This document shows, piece after piece, positions 12,774 to 25,549 of a stretch of 64,000 nt of DNA. The stretch covers positions 5,580,001-5,644,000 of the forward strand of contig CP093831.1 of the NCBI GenBank assembly GCA_033063855.1, in the 5' to 3' direction. Positions within the stretch are counted from its first letter, which is position 1, and the number at the start of each line of letters is the position of its first letter. Position numbers and translations under genes: made by a program. The notes beneath the pieces were generated by a model. That model made no database searches. It was not told the origin of the DNA and saw only the letters and a program-made list of their open reading frames with translations. The stretch comes from Smittia aterrima. Lineage: Eukaryota; Arthropoda; Insecta; Diptera; Chironomidae.

Positions 12774-14697
12774 CTATAATCGATCGCTAGTGGTCAATGT
12801 CTCAAGTTGAATAAAAGGTTCGCTCTCTGATCGTTTGTGAGATCTTCTCCGATGAAGAGCTGGCGGTGACTCACTTTCATCAGATGAAGGATCGTTGGCG
12901 AGATCTGGTTCACTTCCAGCTCTTAATGACTCGTCCATTGACTGAATTTTATCATCAACATCTTGCTCGATAACTTTTGAATTCAAAATTCCCATATCTT
13001 CAAGATCAACATCGGAGTTAGAGAATAAGGCAGTTGCTCCAAGCGTTGAATCAATTTTGAGATTTTCTGTTTGTAAATTTAATGAAACGCGAGTTGGACT
13101 AGACGTTGTTGATGTTATAATCGGAGATTGTTGCGGTGGGGGCTTCGTGTGTAGCGGAGAGGTTGATGAATCAGTTTTTCCAACAGGAACTGATGATGGT
13201 TTAGATTTAATGATTGATCCTGGAACCTGTTGCGACGCTGCTAGTTTCTCAGCAATTTTATCATCTTGATGCTTTTGCATGATGTCGCAAGCTTTCCCAA
13301 GCGTACAGATCGTGTTGAGAACTCGACAGGTGAAGAGACAGATGTAAGCAACAAGAAATAACACGATGGATCCAAAGTTTTTGAAAGACAACGAGTGATA
13401 TAAGGCTTTGACAAGAACGACGGCAAGTGGAAATGGAATAAATCCCATTCGTCGAGCGACTAGATCGGAATGATCGGAGAATGCGTGTTTCTGTCGAGTT
13501 TGCGTGACATCGTAGGCAAGACTTATCGTGTACTCCTTATACACATCTATCGGGATCTCGTTGAATCTTGTAATGAAGGCGTGTTTAATCCAATCCACGA
13601 AGAATTCCGTGATCATCACCCAGAAGCAATCCGGCAACATTATGAAGAATTGTTCTGACTTCCAGTTGTACTCTCGCATAGTTTGGACCATAACAATCAC
13701 CAAGAGCATAGAAAGATGAAATCTTTCTCGAACATCAGAGCATGTCAACTGGAATAAGTTGTTCTTATCAAATTTCTTGAAAACACTTCCTTTCAACTCA
13801 ACAAAGTTGTTCGACATCATAATCGTCAAAAGTCCTTTGTTGCTCGAGTTGATTGCAACGTTTAACGCAGTCGCTTGGAACATTACAAGAATGCTATGAA
13901 GTAGAACGTAGATGATTGCGAACGTGAAATGTGCAAACACGCTTAGGTGACGTTTACTAGAATTTCGAGGCTCTGTCGCTGTCCAGAACAAAGCGTCGAT
14001 GATGTCTTGTCCAAAAGCTGACAACAAACGATCTCCGATTTCAAGCATATTGTAGAACATGTAGAGTTTGATTATTGACTGGCTCTTTATAAGATGATAA
14101 AGCATATTCGTGTCAGCATACAGCAAAGTGTAACTGACAATTATCCACATTGTTCCTTTTAAAAGGTCACAAGTTTCCGCTGGCGCAAGGATCCTTTGGT
14201 TGTCTCTTCGTTTCTTGAGACATCTGATGAGCGGTCGTGTGAATAAAGCCCAAATCGCCATGACATAGCGAATCGGAAGGAACGTAAAAATGTAGAGGAA
14301 AGAGTCAGCGCACTGCATACAACCATAAGCCAAGAACTTCTCAAGCTCTCGAGGAATCTTCATGAATGAGTAAATCTTCTCACGTCTCGATGTGTAGCGC
14401 TCTTCATCGTGATCCAAGCAGTAGCCTCTATTGAGTTCCACTCGAAGAAAATCCAGTAATCCAAATCTGGGTTGATCTGAAATAAAGCGAATAATGATTG
14501 CGTGTCGTTTCCGATAAGACGAATTGTAAAAATATAAACAAACCTCTTTGTCGCGGAATTTCGTTGCTTCTGAACCCATCGTTATCTTCACTATCGCCAT
14601 TTGCTATTAAAGGATCGTTCTCTGTCGTAAAAGAATCTCTACGGAACCTTATCCGCTTCACAGGAGTCGCAGGAAAGTTAATTTCTTTAAACTCCAT
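12774..14697 (-). CDS. Tapt1: TAPT1-family multipass membrane protein
   Basis: Two exons, 14544-14697 and 12774-14476, are joined across a 67-base intron (GTTTGT...TTTCAG, phase 1), giving 618 residues. The start is the ATG at 14697; the frame upstream lacks another ATG. The N-terminal third contains the typical TAPT1 run beginning QPRFGLLDFLRVEL, then SFMKIPRELEKFLAYG and a series of hydrophobic helices, including FTFLPIRYVMAIWAL and AFGQDIIDALFWTATEPRN. Human TAPT1 is 567 residues, so the length fits. The C-terminal 170 residues are Ser/Pro-rich and likely cytosolic, ending in a basic RRRSHKRSESEPF segment. TAPT1 proteins are linked to ciliary basal bodies and the secretory pathway in vertebrates; the fly role is little known. 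It is divergent from the oxidase gene at 15171. Confidence 0.92.
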
Positions 14698-15170
14698 CGA
14701 ATATGAGATAATGGGCAATCAGACTGAGAAATTGAGCAATCGAAAGAGTTTGAATTCAAGCGGGAAAATATTTCAGTCGGTACCTTAAGTAATCTAAGCG
14801 ATGTCAAGGTTAGATTTCTTTAAATTTCTTTTCATATATTGAAGTTAAATAATTATAGATTTTTTGTTTTATTTGCCAAAGAAATAAATTTGCTAAATTT
14901 GAATTGACCGCGTTATCCCACTCTCGTTAGCCCATCTTTCATAACTAAGCAATTGAGCAATAGGATGACCATTTACGACGAATTTTCGCCAATTTTAAGC
15001 TTTTCGTCAAATTTCAGGACTTTAAAAACATTTGTGCAATTATTATCCAAGTCAAGTTTCTGAAATTTCAAGCGAAAAATTTTCAGATTCGCAGATGGTC
15101 CGCCTCCTTTGCATAAGATACTTCGCGATCAAAACAAAAGTTTAGAAAGTTAGATTTTTATAGTTGAGAA
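14698..15170. promoter_or_regulatory. Shared divergent promoter region of TAPT1 and polyamine oxidase
   Basis: The 473 bases between the two start codons must hold both 5' UTRs and promoters unless distant noncoding exons exist. No TATA box in a convincing position and no clear factor site was recognised. Confidence 0.5.
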
Positions 15171-16961
15171 ATGAGTGTTAAGGATGTTGATAAGAAAAAG
15201 TTTCGTGTCATCATAATTGGAGCTGGCGCTGCTGGTCTCAGCGCAGCTAACAGTCTAGTCAAGAATGGTATTCAAGATTTTCTAGTCCTCGAAGCGAGAA
15301 ATCGAATCGGTGGTCGAATTCTTTCGATGGATATGGCAACATCATGCAAAGTTGAGTTAGGAGCTAATTGGATTCATGGAGTGCTTGGAAATCCAATTTT
15401 CGAGTTGGCAATCAATCACGGACTCATCGACATTTTACAAGCTCCGCAACATCGAAGAGTCGTAGCGCTTTGCGAAAATGGAAAACAAGTTCCATTCGAC
15501 ATCCTTCAAGAGATTTACGAAGCTTATCTGGTTTTCCTGAGACGATGTGAAGAATATTTTCTGGCAGAATACGTTCCGCCTGATGATATTTACTCCGTTG
15601 GACAACATATTCAACTTGAAATTAATCTCTATCTGAAATCGATCAGTGACAAGAAAGACAAGCATCTAAGAGAAATGATATTCAGATGTTTATTGAAGCG
15701 CGAATGTTGTATTACCGGATGTCACTCTATGGACGAAATTGGTAAGAGCTGACCTTGAAGTAATTTTGTTTATTGGCTACAAAGTTTTCTTTTTCTTCAG
15801 ACCTTCTAGAATTAGGAAGCTACACTGAATTGCAAGGCGGAAACATTGTTTTACCGTCTGGTTACAGTTCAATTTTAAATCCGCTAAGAACTTCACTGCC
15901 ATCAGACTCAATTCTGCTGAACTGTCCCGTAAAAACTATTAAATGGAAACGGAAAAAGACTCCTGTGACATCACCGAGTGGACTAAATGAGATTCCGGAA
16001 GAGGCTGAAGACGAGGATGGCAATGAATCAGATAAAACGATCACTGATGAACCAACAAGTCTGCAATATGATGGAACTGTGCAAATAGTTTGTGAAACAA
16101 ACGAAGTGTTTTATTGTGATCATGTGATTTGCACGATTCCGCTTGGAGTCCTGAAAGACAGTCCAAAGCTGTTTGAGCCCGCTCTTCCCGACTACAAACA
16201 AGAATCGATTAACAGCCTTTTGTACGGGACAGTTGACAAGATTTATCTCGAGTTCGAAAGGCCATTCCTTAGTCAAGATATTAGTGAGATTATGTTGCTT
16301 TGGGAAGACGACTTGTCACACTCAGCAGAAAGTGATGGCGATGATGAAAAAGTTAAAGAATCTTGGTTTAAAAAGATTTACTCATTTTCAAAAATCAATG
16401 ACACGCTGCTGCTTGGATGGATCAGTGGAAAAGAGGCTGAATATATGGAAACACTTGACGACAAAACAGTTTCTGATAAATGCACAGAGCTGTTAAAAAA
16501 GTTCCTGAAAGATCCTTGCATTCCGAATCCGAAACGTTGCGTGAGGTGAGTTCATTTGTCATTTAAATTTCAAACAAAAATACTTAAGAAAATCTTATTT
16601 CAGAACAAGTTGGAAGAGTCAGCCATACAGCAAAGGGAGCTACACTTCAATTGCAGTCGGAGCGTCGCAAGAAGATATTGAAAATCTATCGCAACCACTT
16701 TATTCCAACCCGCATCAATCAAAGGTTTGAAGAAGTTAAATTTAATTCCGACAATTTACTAAACAATCATTATTTTAGCCTTCGATTTTATTTGCTGGCG
16801 AGCACTGCAGTCCAGTTTATTACAGCACAGTTCATGGGGCTTACTTAAGTGGACGATCGGCTGCACAAATTCTTTACACCCCCGAGTCGCCACAAGAAAT
16901 CGTTATGGAGAATGACGACAGTGACCTTAGCGCTTGGATTCAAGGAATAGCTTTAGAATGA
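15171..16961 (+). CDS. FAD-dependent polyamine (spermine-type) oxidase
   Basis: Four exons, 15171-15741, 15801-16545, 16604-16724 and 16779-16961, join in consistent phase to a 539-residue protein; the introns are 54-59 bases. The N-terminus carries the Rossmann FAD motif IIIGAGAAGLSAANSL followed by VLEARNRIGGRI and the ELGANWIHG segment typical of amine oxidases. Exon 2 holds CTIPLGVLK, and the last exon holds the C-terminal FAD signature ILFAGEHCSPVYYSTVHGAY. The family oxidises spermine, spermidine or their N-acetyl forms, producing peroxide and an aminoaldehyde. An acidic insertion (EEAEDEDGNESD, near residue 250) interrupts the substrate domain, as in vertebrate spermine oxidases. No C-terminal peroxisomal SKL-type signal is present (it ends IQGIALE), so it is probably cytosolic. 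Substrate choice cannot be read from the sequence. Confidence 0.93.
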
Positions 16962-17047
16962 ATCAGTATTGCTCTGGTTTCCGAGGATTTGACTGTACAT
17001 CAAACTGTTCGCCGCTTTTTTATCGAACCAAAGAATAACAGAACGTT

Positions 17048-17053
17048 AATAAA
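17048..17053 (+). terminator. Poly(A) signal for polyamine oxidase
   Basis: AATAAA about 87 bases after the oxidase stop codon. Confidence 0.55.
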
Positions 17054-19988
17054 TTAAATCAAGGACAAGTCGAGTCGCTTCACTAAACATTAAGGACTTT
17101 AAAAGTGTCGACTTGGTTTCAACGCCTTTTCTGTAAAGAACTTTCTGTTTTAACAAAAAAAAGTTTATTAATTTATTGCAATTGCTGTCTCATTGCGCAA
17201 CACGCGTTTCGTGCATTTCTCATCTCACTTGCTAGTCGTAGAGTTGACACTTCAGATTTCACTCGAATCTAAAGCCTAAACTAAATGTAGCTAAACAAAC
17301 TAGTGACATGTTACCTGGAAAGGAAAACAAACTAAATAAATTGAACGAATTGAAAAAATTATTTATTTTTTTATTTCTTCAAATGTGTTTGGTTTGAATA
17401 AATTTATTCACGCTCTTTTGATGACTTCCAAAATATTTAAACCGACTTATTCAAACGAAAATATAATTTTCACGATCTACGATTTGTTTGTCCGGATTTT
17501 CAGAGTTTTACTGATTGAGAGAAAATTGTTTTTACTCTCCGAGAAAACTTTTCAATCAGAAATATTTCTTCATAAACATTGAGCTTTCCATGACAAACTT
17601 GAGATATCGAAAGAAGATTTTCAATTTTTTACATGGAAATAAAACTTTATTGTTTAATTTGCCGAGTAATCGGAATTGAGCTTTGAAGAATCAACTTCGG
17701 CTTTGTATCAAATTCAAAAATGCGCTGATAAGAAACCTCCACATGTTTAGTGGCGAGCAAAGAAGAAACTTTTATGAGCTTAACTCGTCATTTTCTCGCT
17801 CGCTATATTTACATTCAATTATTTTGTTGAGCGCTCAGTTGGCTCTCATCATTCGGTTAGGCAAGTCGTTGAAACTCGACGATATACGAGTTCATTGCAC
17901 AATAATTTTTTCACGGTCAAGAAGTTTTTTTCTGACATTTTTACGAGTTGAGGCAGAAAAAATTCGCGATAAAGATTAGGCGATCTTTGCTTAACGCAAA
18001 GGATTAATGTGATTAAGTGAAAATTTTGTTAAAGTGACGAGAAAGTCGCGAGATAAATATTTCTCGCATTTTAAATATAGAAAAGCATTTAAAGTTTTGA
18101 GCTGGCAATTTCGGAAAATCTTCTTTGCTTTGAAGGTAATTTTAACTAATTTCTCAGTAATTTGCGTGATACAGATTGAAAAATGGGTTTGTCATCTACA
18201 ATTAAAGCAAATTTCATCGATTTTCCAACATGGAACTGCTCCAAAAATAGAACAACTTAGTGATGTGCGTGAAAGCTTACTCTGAGCTCTCTTCAGCACA
18301 TGAAAATTATAAAATCATGTAAAGAAAATTAATTTGTCGATTGTATTGCTGAGCAATAAAAATATTTCTGATGAGATCACTTCAAAAGGTGCGCAGTTCG
18401 TATCTGATGTAGAAGGTCATAATGAATTCACGAGAATGCTTCACGGGTTGAAACTGGGCCACATGTCACATGAAGAGATTTTAAATGTTCACGTATATCG
18501 CAAAAACTTGGAGCACGCCTTGATTACATTTTAATTGCACATTGAGTCTTCATTGCTTTTCCACCCGAAAAATTATTGCTCCAATTAAAAACTATAAACT
18601 GTTCAATCAGCAATTGATTTTTCCGGCAAAACAAAATCGTAAATATCAAACTATTCAATGCGAAATAAAATGACATCGACTCAAACTGTCTATAAGCGGT
18701 TTTTCTTAAAGAATAAGAAGTGAACATCAACAGAAAGAGTTGAGGATGAGAGTGTGTTAAAGAACGTGTATGGACGACCGGTTTAATAGCTCTCTTCATC
18801 TATTATAGAGCTAATACATTGAGAGAATACATTGTTAAGAGTAACGAAGAAGAAAGTTCAATGCTAAGAGAAGTAAATTACAAAACAGCTGCTTCCCGGC
18901 ATCGCAAATTACATCATGGCTCAAAATAAATGCAAATTCTAAACTAACAATGCACACGACGACTCTTCAAAACAACATGACGAAGACTTTGTCGATGATA
19001 TCACCCGCAGTTGCTTCGTTTCAACCACAACGAAGCGGCTGTTAATGGCTTGCCATACGAACTGAATTCCTTAATCATTAGACAATTTGTTTGCTCGTCG
19101 AGTCAGTCAACGAATGATAATTTTCGCACAAAGTTTCTAATAAAGTTTTGACTCAAAACTGAAGTATCGCTTGAGTAATTCGTCGCAATAAATTCTAGAA
19201 AGAAAGCTTTTGGACGCCGGTTTGAGTGGAAACTTTTTCCGGCGACTGTCTGACTGTTTACACAGACAAATGGCATGAGCTCAGGAGTTTTCATGCTGAT
19301 TTATTGATCAATGTCATATCATGTTCCATTAAATGTTGGCATGTGGCATTTCCTTTGCGGATTCTTCAGTCGCCGGGAGAGTTTGTTTTGATAAATTTGG
19401 GAAATTGCGAAATTGATTATTTACAAACCCATCGAGGAATTCCGCTCATCTCATATTCAAATGAAAACTTCTGTTTCGTCATTTTTCACTTTATTATTTT
19501 TAGATTGTTTTTACAACATTTTCATTTCTTTTAATACAGAATCATCTCAAACAAATCGAGACCTCACAAACCTCGCAAATTTAAACCAGAAATTTTATTG
19601 CTGAGAAGAAATTTCTTTTTCTCTCTACCAGACGATTGAGGGAAATCTCGTGGAAAGATGAGGTTGGTTGGAAAAACAAGAAAAGCACACGAAGCATTTC
19701 AATCTTCACATAAACATTTTTTCAATTTGCATTTCATTGCTTGTTTGTACAAATCCTTCAGCTTTTGGAAACGGTTCGCGAGTTGTTGATTAAATATTAA
19801 ACATATTTGCCCCTGTTCCTGTTTTAGTTTAAAATGTAAACGTGCCGAATTTTTTTCTTCTCCTGTTTCTTGCACAATTAAAATCTCCCAAACTTTATTC
19901 TCTGGTGGTGGTTTTTTAAATTTTAAAACCAGTTTGCTAAAAATAATTCTCGAAAGTTTAAATGTTTATCTAATTATTTTTTTCACAG
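17054..19988. other. Intergenic / 5' noncoding region of Esyt2
   Basis: No supported exon in about 2.9 kb. The region probably contains the promoter and the missing first exon of Esyt2, because the first visible Esyt2 exon begins with the last base of a split codon. I could not identify that first exon with confidence. Confidence 0.6.
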
Positions 19989-22900
19989 CGAAAACGACGA
20001 TCTTTTAAAGTCGTCTGTGACTGACGAGAAGGAGCCGGAAGTTAATGAAGAAAAGATGTCGAACAGCAAGGAAGTGAAGCCAAATGTCGAGCTCGAGAAG
20101 AAAGTCACTGAAGGAGGAGGAATCATCTCGATTATCTACTCGGCTGCGAAGAAAGTTGCAGTCGTTGGAGTCGTCTACTTCATGGGCTACATGAACATCA
20201 GCGTCGCTTGGTTGCTCTGTCCTTTGCTTTTGAGCGTTATTCGTGAACAAGTGAGATCAAAACATGACATTCGACGAGCGGTAGCAAAAGCAAGTGCCAC
20301 TGCAAGCGACAAAGACGTCATCCTCGCTCGACTTAATGATCTTCCCGCTTGGGTCTTCTTCCCGGATGTTGAACGTTGCGAGTGGTTGAACAGAATTCTT
20401 AAACAAGTCTGGCCTAATGCAAACATGTTCACTCGCAATTTAATCAAAGAAAAGATTGAACCAAACATCCAAAAAGCTCTCGCAGGATACAAACTCAATG
20501 GATTCCGCTTCGATAGAATGATTCTTGGATCTATCCCTCCAAGAATTGGTGGGGTCAAAGTTTACGACAAAAACATTTCAAGAAACGAAGTCATCATGGA
20601 CTTGGATTTGTTTTATGCTGGCGATTGCGATATCAATTTTGTGTTGGGTGAGTTAACAATGAGAATGAACAGAGATTAGACGGAAGAGTTAACCTTTCTT
20701 ATCGTTAAGGTGGAATGCGAGGCGGAATAAAGGATTTCCAGATTCACGGGTAAGACCCAAATTAGTCTCAATCTCAATGTTTGCTCAAATATTTTCTCAT
20801 CTCAACAGAACTGTTCGTGTTGTCATGAAACCTTTAATTGCGACGATGCCGCTCTTCGGAGGAATGCAAATTTTCTTCTTGAACAATCCAAACATTGACT
20901 TTAATCTCGTGGGCGTGGTTGACTTATTGGACATGCCAGGATTAAGCGATCTCTTACGAAGAATTATCGTTGAACAAGTGGCGAACTTTATGGTTTTGCC
21001 AAATAAGCTTCCGATTATTCTAAGCGAAGATATTGAAGCTTTGTCACTGAAAATGCCAGAACCCGAGGGAGTTTTGCGTGTGCATGTCGTTGAAGCAAAG
21101 AACTTAATGAAGATGGACATTGGAATGTTGGGCAAGGGCAAGTCAGATCCTTATGCGATCATCACCGTCGGAGCACAACAATTCAGAACACAGGTTTGTG
21201 GCATTCAATTAAGCTAATTAATTAAATTAGCACTCTCTTCTTGCTCTCGATAGACAATCGACAACAACGTTAACCCGAAATGGGATTATTGGTGTGAGGT
21301 GAGTTGAATAATCAAGTTTCTTTATGTTTTCATTCATATTTCCCTCGTGAAAAATCATAAAAAAGTTAATCAGCTTATGAAACAATTTAGGAGAGTTTCG
21401 AGGCTTCACCTGTTGAATCCTTTTAGAACAATTTCCAATCCAAGAGATTCCCTTGTTTGCTTAACCGCTGACGAAGAAAGCTGCGTGCTCCTTTGTTGTC
21501 TTATCTCAAACAACTTCGTTACTTCCGAACGACGTTAAACAAGCGATAAGATAAAACAAGAGTCGCGCGACTATGATTGATGTTCAGGGATTTAAAAAAT
21601 GATAAAAATTATTTTCAATTTTATTATTTAACTCAATTAGAAACTTCTAACTTGAGATCAATTGTAACTTGTTGAATGTTTAATGTTTCAAAATTTAAAA
21701 TTAATTTCAAATCCCTGCGATATCTTAATTTAAAGAAAGCACTGAAAATCCCTTCATCTTAAATTATTTTTGTATGATCTTTGATTGGAAAGAAATTCAT
21801 TTTTGACGCTTGCAAGGTGAATCGAAATATTTTTTATTGAATGCTTTTTCGCTCCTTCTTTAATAATTTTTCGACTGCTGTTCCGGAAAATTAAATTTCC
21901 ACTCACAATTTTTTATTAGATCATAGATAAATTTATCAGCGACTTCTAAGAGATCAATCATCATTTGATTTGCTGAAATTGCTTTACAAGAAATGGAGCT
22001 TTCACTTTAAAGCAATCGCATCAAGTCAATTGAGGATTCAAGAAGTCACTGAGTCTGCTTATGTCATGTTTTCTCTTGTTTTTTTTTTAATTCATCAACA
22101 AACAAAACTTTTATGTGAAACTCGAACATAGGCGAATATTTATGCTGAGTCGGGTCAAAGCTTAGATGTCCAGCTGTATGACAAAGACGATGCTCAGCAA
22201 GATGAAAGGCTTGGAATGTACGTATAAAACGACGAAGAGGCAGCAAATCACATTGAGACGAAGCACGAAAATCTCAAGCTTGACATTGCACGTCGAAAAC
22301 AAAAAAGTTTCAGAAGTTCAATCGTGCGGTGTCAATTGGCGTTGAGAAATGTTTAAATTAATTGAATGGCAAGTGAGAGAGCGAGATGATGTTAAATTGA
22401 ATTGAATGATCTCTAATCAAATGAGTTTTGTGTTAGTGAAGGTAGGAAGTAGAGAGCCTGGAATGTCAACCGCAAACTTCTTTTTCTCCTTTTTGCATCG
22501 TGATAAACTTTTATTGTTATTGTCTCTTGGAAGCTTTCATGTTAACCATTTCCCTTCATTACACAATTTGAGAATGCAATTGGACATTTGTTGACGATAA
22601 TTCTTATGATTATTATTATTTTGTTATTCTTTTATGTCATCGTCGCCTTTCATTCGAAATCAATTTGATTAAACCGTCGCCCAGGCTGAAATCAATGATA
22701 CTCTCGTTCAAGAGTTGTTGATTGAATTATGGGATTACGACGGTTACTTCCCAGGAGTTCAAAACGACGACTACTTAGGGCGGTTAGTCTTTGAAAGTGT
22801 CGACTGTGATGATGTCGAATTTTAGTTTTTTTTTATTGTAGCTTTGAGGTTGCCTTGTTCGTGTTCGATGTTTGATAAAAAAAATTATGAGCGCCATGCG

Positions 22901-25093
22901 GGTTTGAGCTTTTAATTAAACTCGCCTCCATGGTGTTGCTTTAATGTTGCTTGATCCTCTGTGTAAATATAAAATGAATCAAAATTTTCTTTCATCGACA
23001 CTACTGTCCTCATCGCTGTTGACTAATATAAAAAATAAATTAGCTTTTCAATGTTTGTGACGTGAAACTGTCGAGTAAAAATTTTGTTGTCCTGAAGCTG
23101 AACACCCGAGAGATAAACAACGATAAACAAAAAGGTCAACGCAGTTTCCATTGTTTTCTTTTAGAACAATCTATCCTTTCACCTCAACCGCAATTAAAAT
23201 TCAATTTGTAGCACTGGCAATTTCTTTTTTTCTCGTATCTCATCCAACCCCTGAGTTGTAAATTATTCAACGAGTGACTAACTAACTTTTATTCACCGAG
23301 CAATCTACAGAGAGACTAACTAAAAATTTCATGGGAGCTTTTAAGTTTGGGAATCTAACCGAAACTTTGATTAGATTGGAAAGCTCTCTGTGGATTCGCT
23401 TACTAACTTTGTTCTTTTACCGACCACTAACACCTGACAGGCTTGTGTCGATATTGTGCAAAGTACAATCGTAATTGTAAAGTTGTTTGACTGGGACCGA
23501 ACTGGCGAACATGATAACTTGGGAAAGTTAGTATAACAACATTCGTACTAAGCCTTCTTCTCCGTCTATCTCTGATCTGATTTTTGCACAAAGAAGTTTT
23601 CTCCTCACAGACTCTTCAAAAGACTTCAAAGTTTTGTTCTTTATCTTAGGCTTTTCGTTGTGAGATTTTTTGATTGATTTTTTTCTTGCGTTTAACTTTT
23701 CTTTCTGTAAAAACTTTTTGAGCGTTTTGGTTTTATGAATTTCGTTTTCTGAAGTGGAATGTTGAGAGATGCTTGATGTTTGAAGTTACTGAATTAATTA
23801 AATAACTTTGATCTCTCTTTAGAGCAACCGTGGAAATTTCGACTGCTGTCAAGAAAGGAGAAGTCGATACTTGGTTGACTTTGGAACAAGCTAAGCATGG
23901 AATGGTTCACTTGAGGTTGTCATGGATGCAACTGAGCAGCGATAAGAATGACTTGAAAGCAGCATTGGCTGAGACCCAAATGTTACGAGTCACTGATATG
24001 TCCACAGCTTTACTCACAGTTTTCATTGATTCAGCGAAGAACTTGCCGGTAAATTTAAAATTCAAAAGTAAATTATATTTTTCTAATAAACTTTTATTTC
24101 TTTTAGCATGCTCGTCATCAATCAAGTCCAGATCCATACTTAGTCGTGTCTGTCGGCAAAAAAACTGAGCAAACCGCAGTTCAAATGAGAACTGATTCGC
24201 CTGTTTGGGAACAAGGATACACATTCCTTGTCGCGAACCCTGAGAACGATACTTTGCAACTTAAAATTATCGATCAGAAGACGCAGAATGAGATCGGAAA
24301 GTATACTTACATCATTGCTCATTTGATGGAGAAGAAGAACATGGAAATTGTCAATCAACCGTTCCAACTGCAAAAGAGTGGACCAGAATCTAAAATCGTC
24401 ATGGCATTGTCTTTGAGAGTTCTCAAGCGAACTGAACCTGTAGCCGATGATGAACCAGAAAAGTTGAATGAAGATGAAAAACCGAAAACACCTTTGAAGA
24501 AGCAAGATTCTCGAGTCTCGAGATCATCTGTTAACGATGCCGCACTTGCTGAAGAAGCAATCGTATCAACAAATGTGTCAGCAAACTTATCAGCAGTTCC
24601 TCCATCACCAACTGATTCTCGTTCGTCAGATAGATCTGTGTCGTCTTTTGAAAGAAATCCGTCGATTAAATCATTCAATGGAGACACAGGTTCACTTGGT
24701 GCCATTAACATGACTCTTCAATACGCCATGCAACGTCAACGTTTGATTGTGATTGTTCACAAGATTAAGAATATTCCTTTGAAGGATCCATCAAGCATCC
24801 CAGATCCTTATGTGAAGCTTTATTTGCTTCCAGGTAGATCAAAGGATTCAAAGAGAAAGACTGCAACTATCAAAGATAATTGCAATCCAACTTATGATGC
24901 CACCTTTGAATATTTGATTTCGTCAGCTGAGTTGAACTCAAGCTCTTTGGAAGTAACTGTTTGCACACAGAAAGTCATTGGATCGCCAATCCTTGGAATG
25001 TTGAAAGTTGATTTGAATGATCCAGAGATTCAAGGCTCTGGCAAGAACACTTGGTGGAACTTGCAGCCGGAATTCAAGTCAACTGACTTGTAA
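19989..25093 (+). CDS. Esyt2: Extended synaptotagmin (SMP domain plus three C2 domains)
   Basis: Visible exons are 19989-20647, 20710-20749, 20809-21193, 21254-21298, one of three alternative exons (22132-22217, 22685-22782 or 23441-23526), 23823-24048 and 24107-25093, about 808 residues. The first exon opens inside a codon, so a 5' exon is missing; ATG at 20056 is a possible internal start. A hydrophobic hairpin (VAVVGVVYFMGYM to LLCPLLLSVI) anchors the protein in the ER. The SMP lipid-transfer domain follows, from about ERCEWLNRILKQVWPN to LPIILSED. C2A starts at GVLRVHVVEAKNL, C2B at LLTVFIDSAKNLP, and C2C at MTLQYAMQRQRLIV. E-Syts tether ER to plasma membrane in a calcium- and PI(4,5)P2-dependent way and move lipids. 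C2B lacks the acidic calcium ligands (IIDQKTQNEIG), so calcium sensing should rest mainly on C2A. Confidence 0.95.
22132..22217 (+). other. Esyt2: Esyt2 alternative C2A exon A
   Basis: An 86-base exon between ACATAG and GTACGT. It enters in phase 0 and leaves in phase 2, and encodes 28 codons plus two bases. The peptide ends in VQLYDKDDAQQDERLG, the strand plus calcium-binding loop 3 of C2A with its D-x-D pair. The GQSLDV segment makes this cassette the closest of the three to a standard E-Syt C2A. Confidence 0.88.
22685..22782 (+). other. Esyt2: Esyt2 alternative C2A exon B
   Basis: A 98-base exon between CGCCCAG and GTTAGT with the same phases (0 in, 2 out), encoding 32 codons plus two bases. 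It specifies the same C2A strand and loop, ending IELWDYDGYFPGVQNDDYLG. The loop is four residues longer than in exons A and C. Confidence 0.88.
23441..23526 (+). other. Esyt2: Esyt2 alternative C2A exon C
   Basis: An 86-base exon between CCTGACAG and GTTAGT with the same phases as exons A and B. It encodes the alternative strand and loop VKLFDWDRTGEHDNLG. The D-x-D pair and final D-x-LG are kept; most other residues differ from A and B. Confidence 0.88.
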
Positions 25094-25359
25094 TTGCATT
25101 TCGCGCGTGCGAAGTTTAAATATTTTTCATTGAATCGCATTAATCTTCAAATACCTGCTCGATAGTGTCTTCTTCATTTCAGATGCCTCTTAGGATAGAA
25201 TCAGATCTTTCTCTCTATTTTAACATTGACAATTGCTGCACAATTTTTGAAGAGATTCACTTTTTGACAAACATTTTGCTTGCTAGGATCAAATAGTCTC
25301 AACGAGTCACAATCAACGAGATGTTTTATCTTAAAAATTTATGGAAAATTTATTGACAC

Positions 25360-25365
25360 AATAAA
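25360..25365 (+). terminator. Poly(A) signal candidate for Esyt2
   Basis: AATAAA 267 bases after the Esyt2 stop; a second copy lies at 25462-25467. The 3' UTR runs toward the convergent small gene at 25550. Confidence 0.4.
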
Positions 25366-25549
25366 GAAATCCAATCAATTAAGAATAATTTGCAAATCAA
25401 ATGAAAACTTGTTTCAGAGGGAATCAAATATCTTAAATAATATATCGTTGTCTTTTAAAATAATAAAGAACGAGATTCCGTTGAGTTTTTAGAAGCTCTT
25501 AAGTACTAATGTACGTTAGTGAGATCAAATTGAAGGAGACACCAGACGA

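Noticed and set aside
16962..17054. Open frame continuing after the polyamine oxidase TGA
   Set aside because: Only about 32 codons, it overlaps the poly(A) signal, and the protein already ends at the usual place for the family.
20187..20558. 123-codon minus-strand frame within Esyt2
   Set aside because: It is the antisense shadow of the conserved SMP-domain exon.
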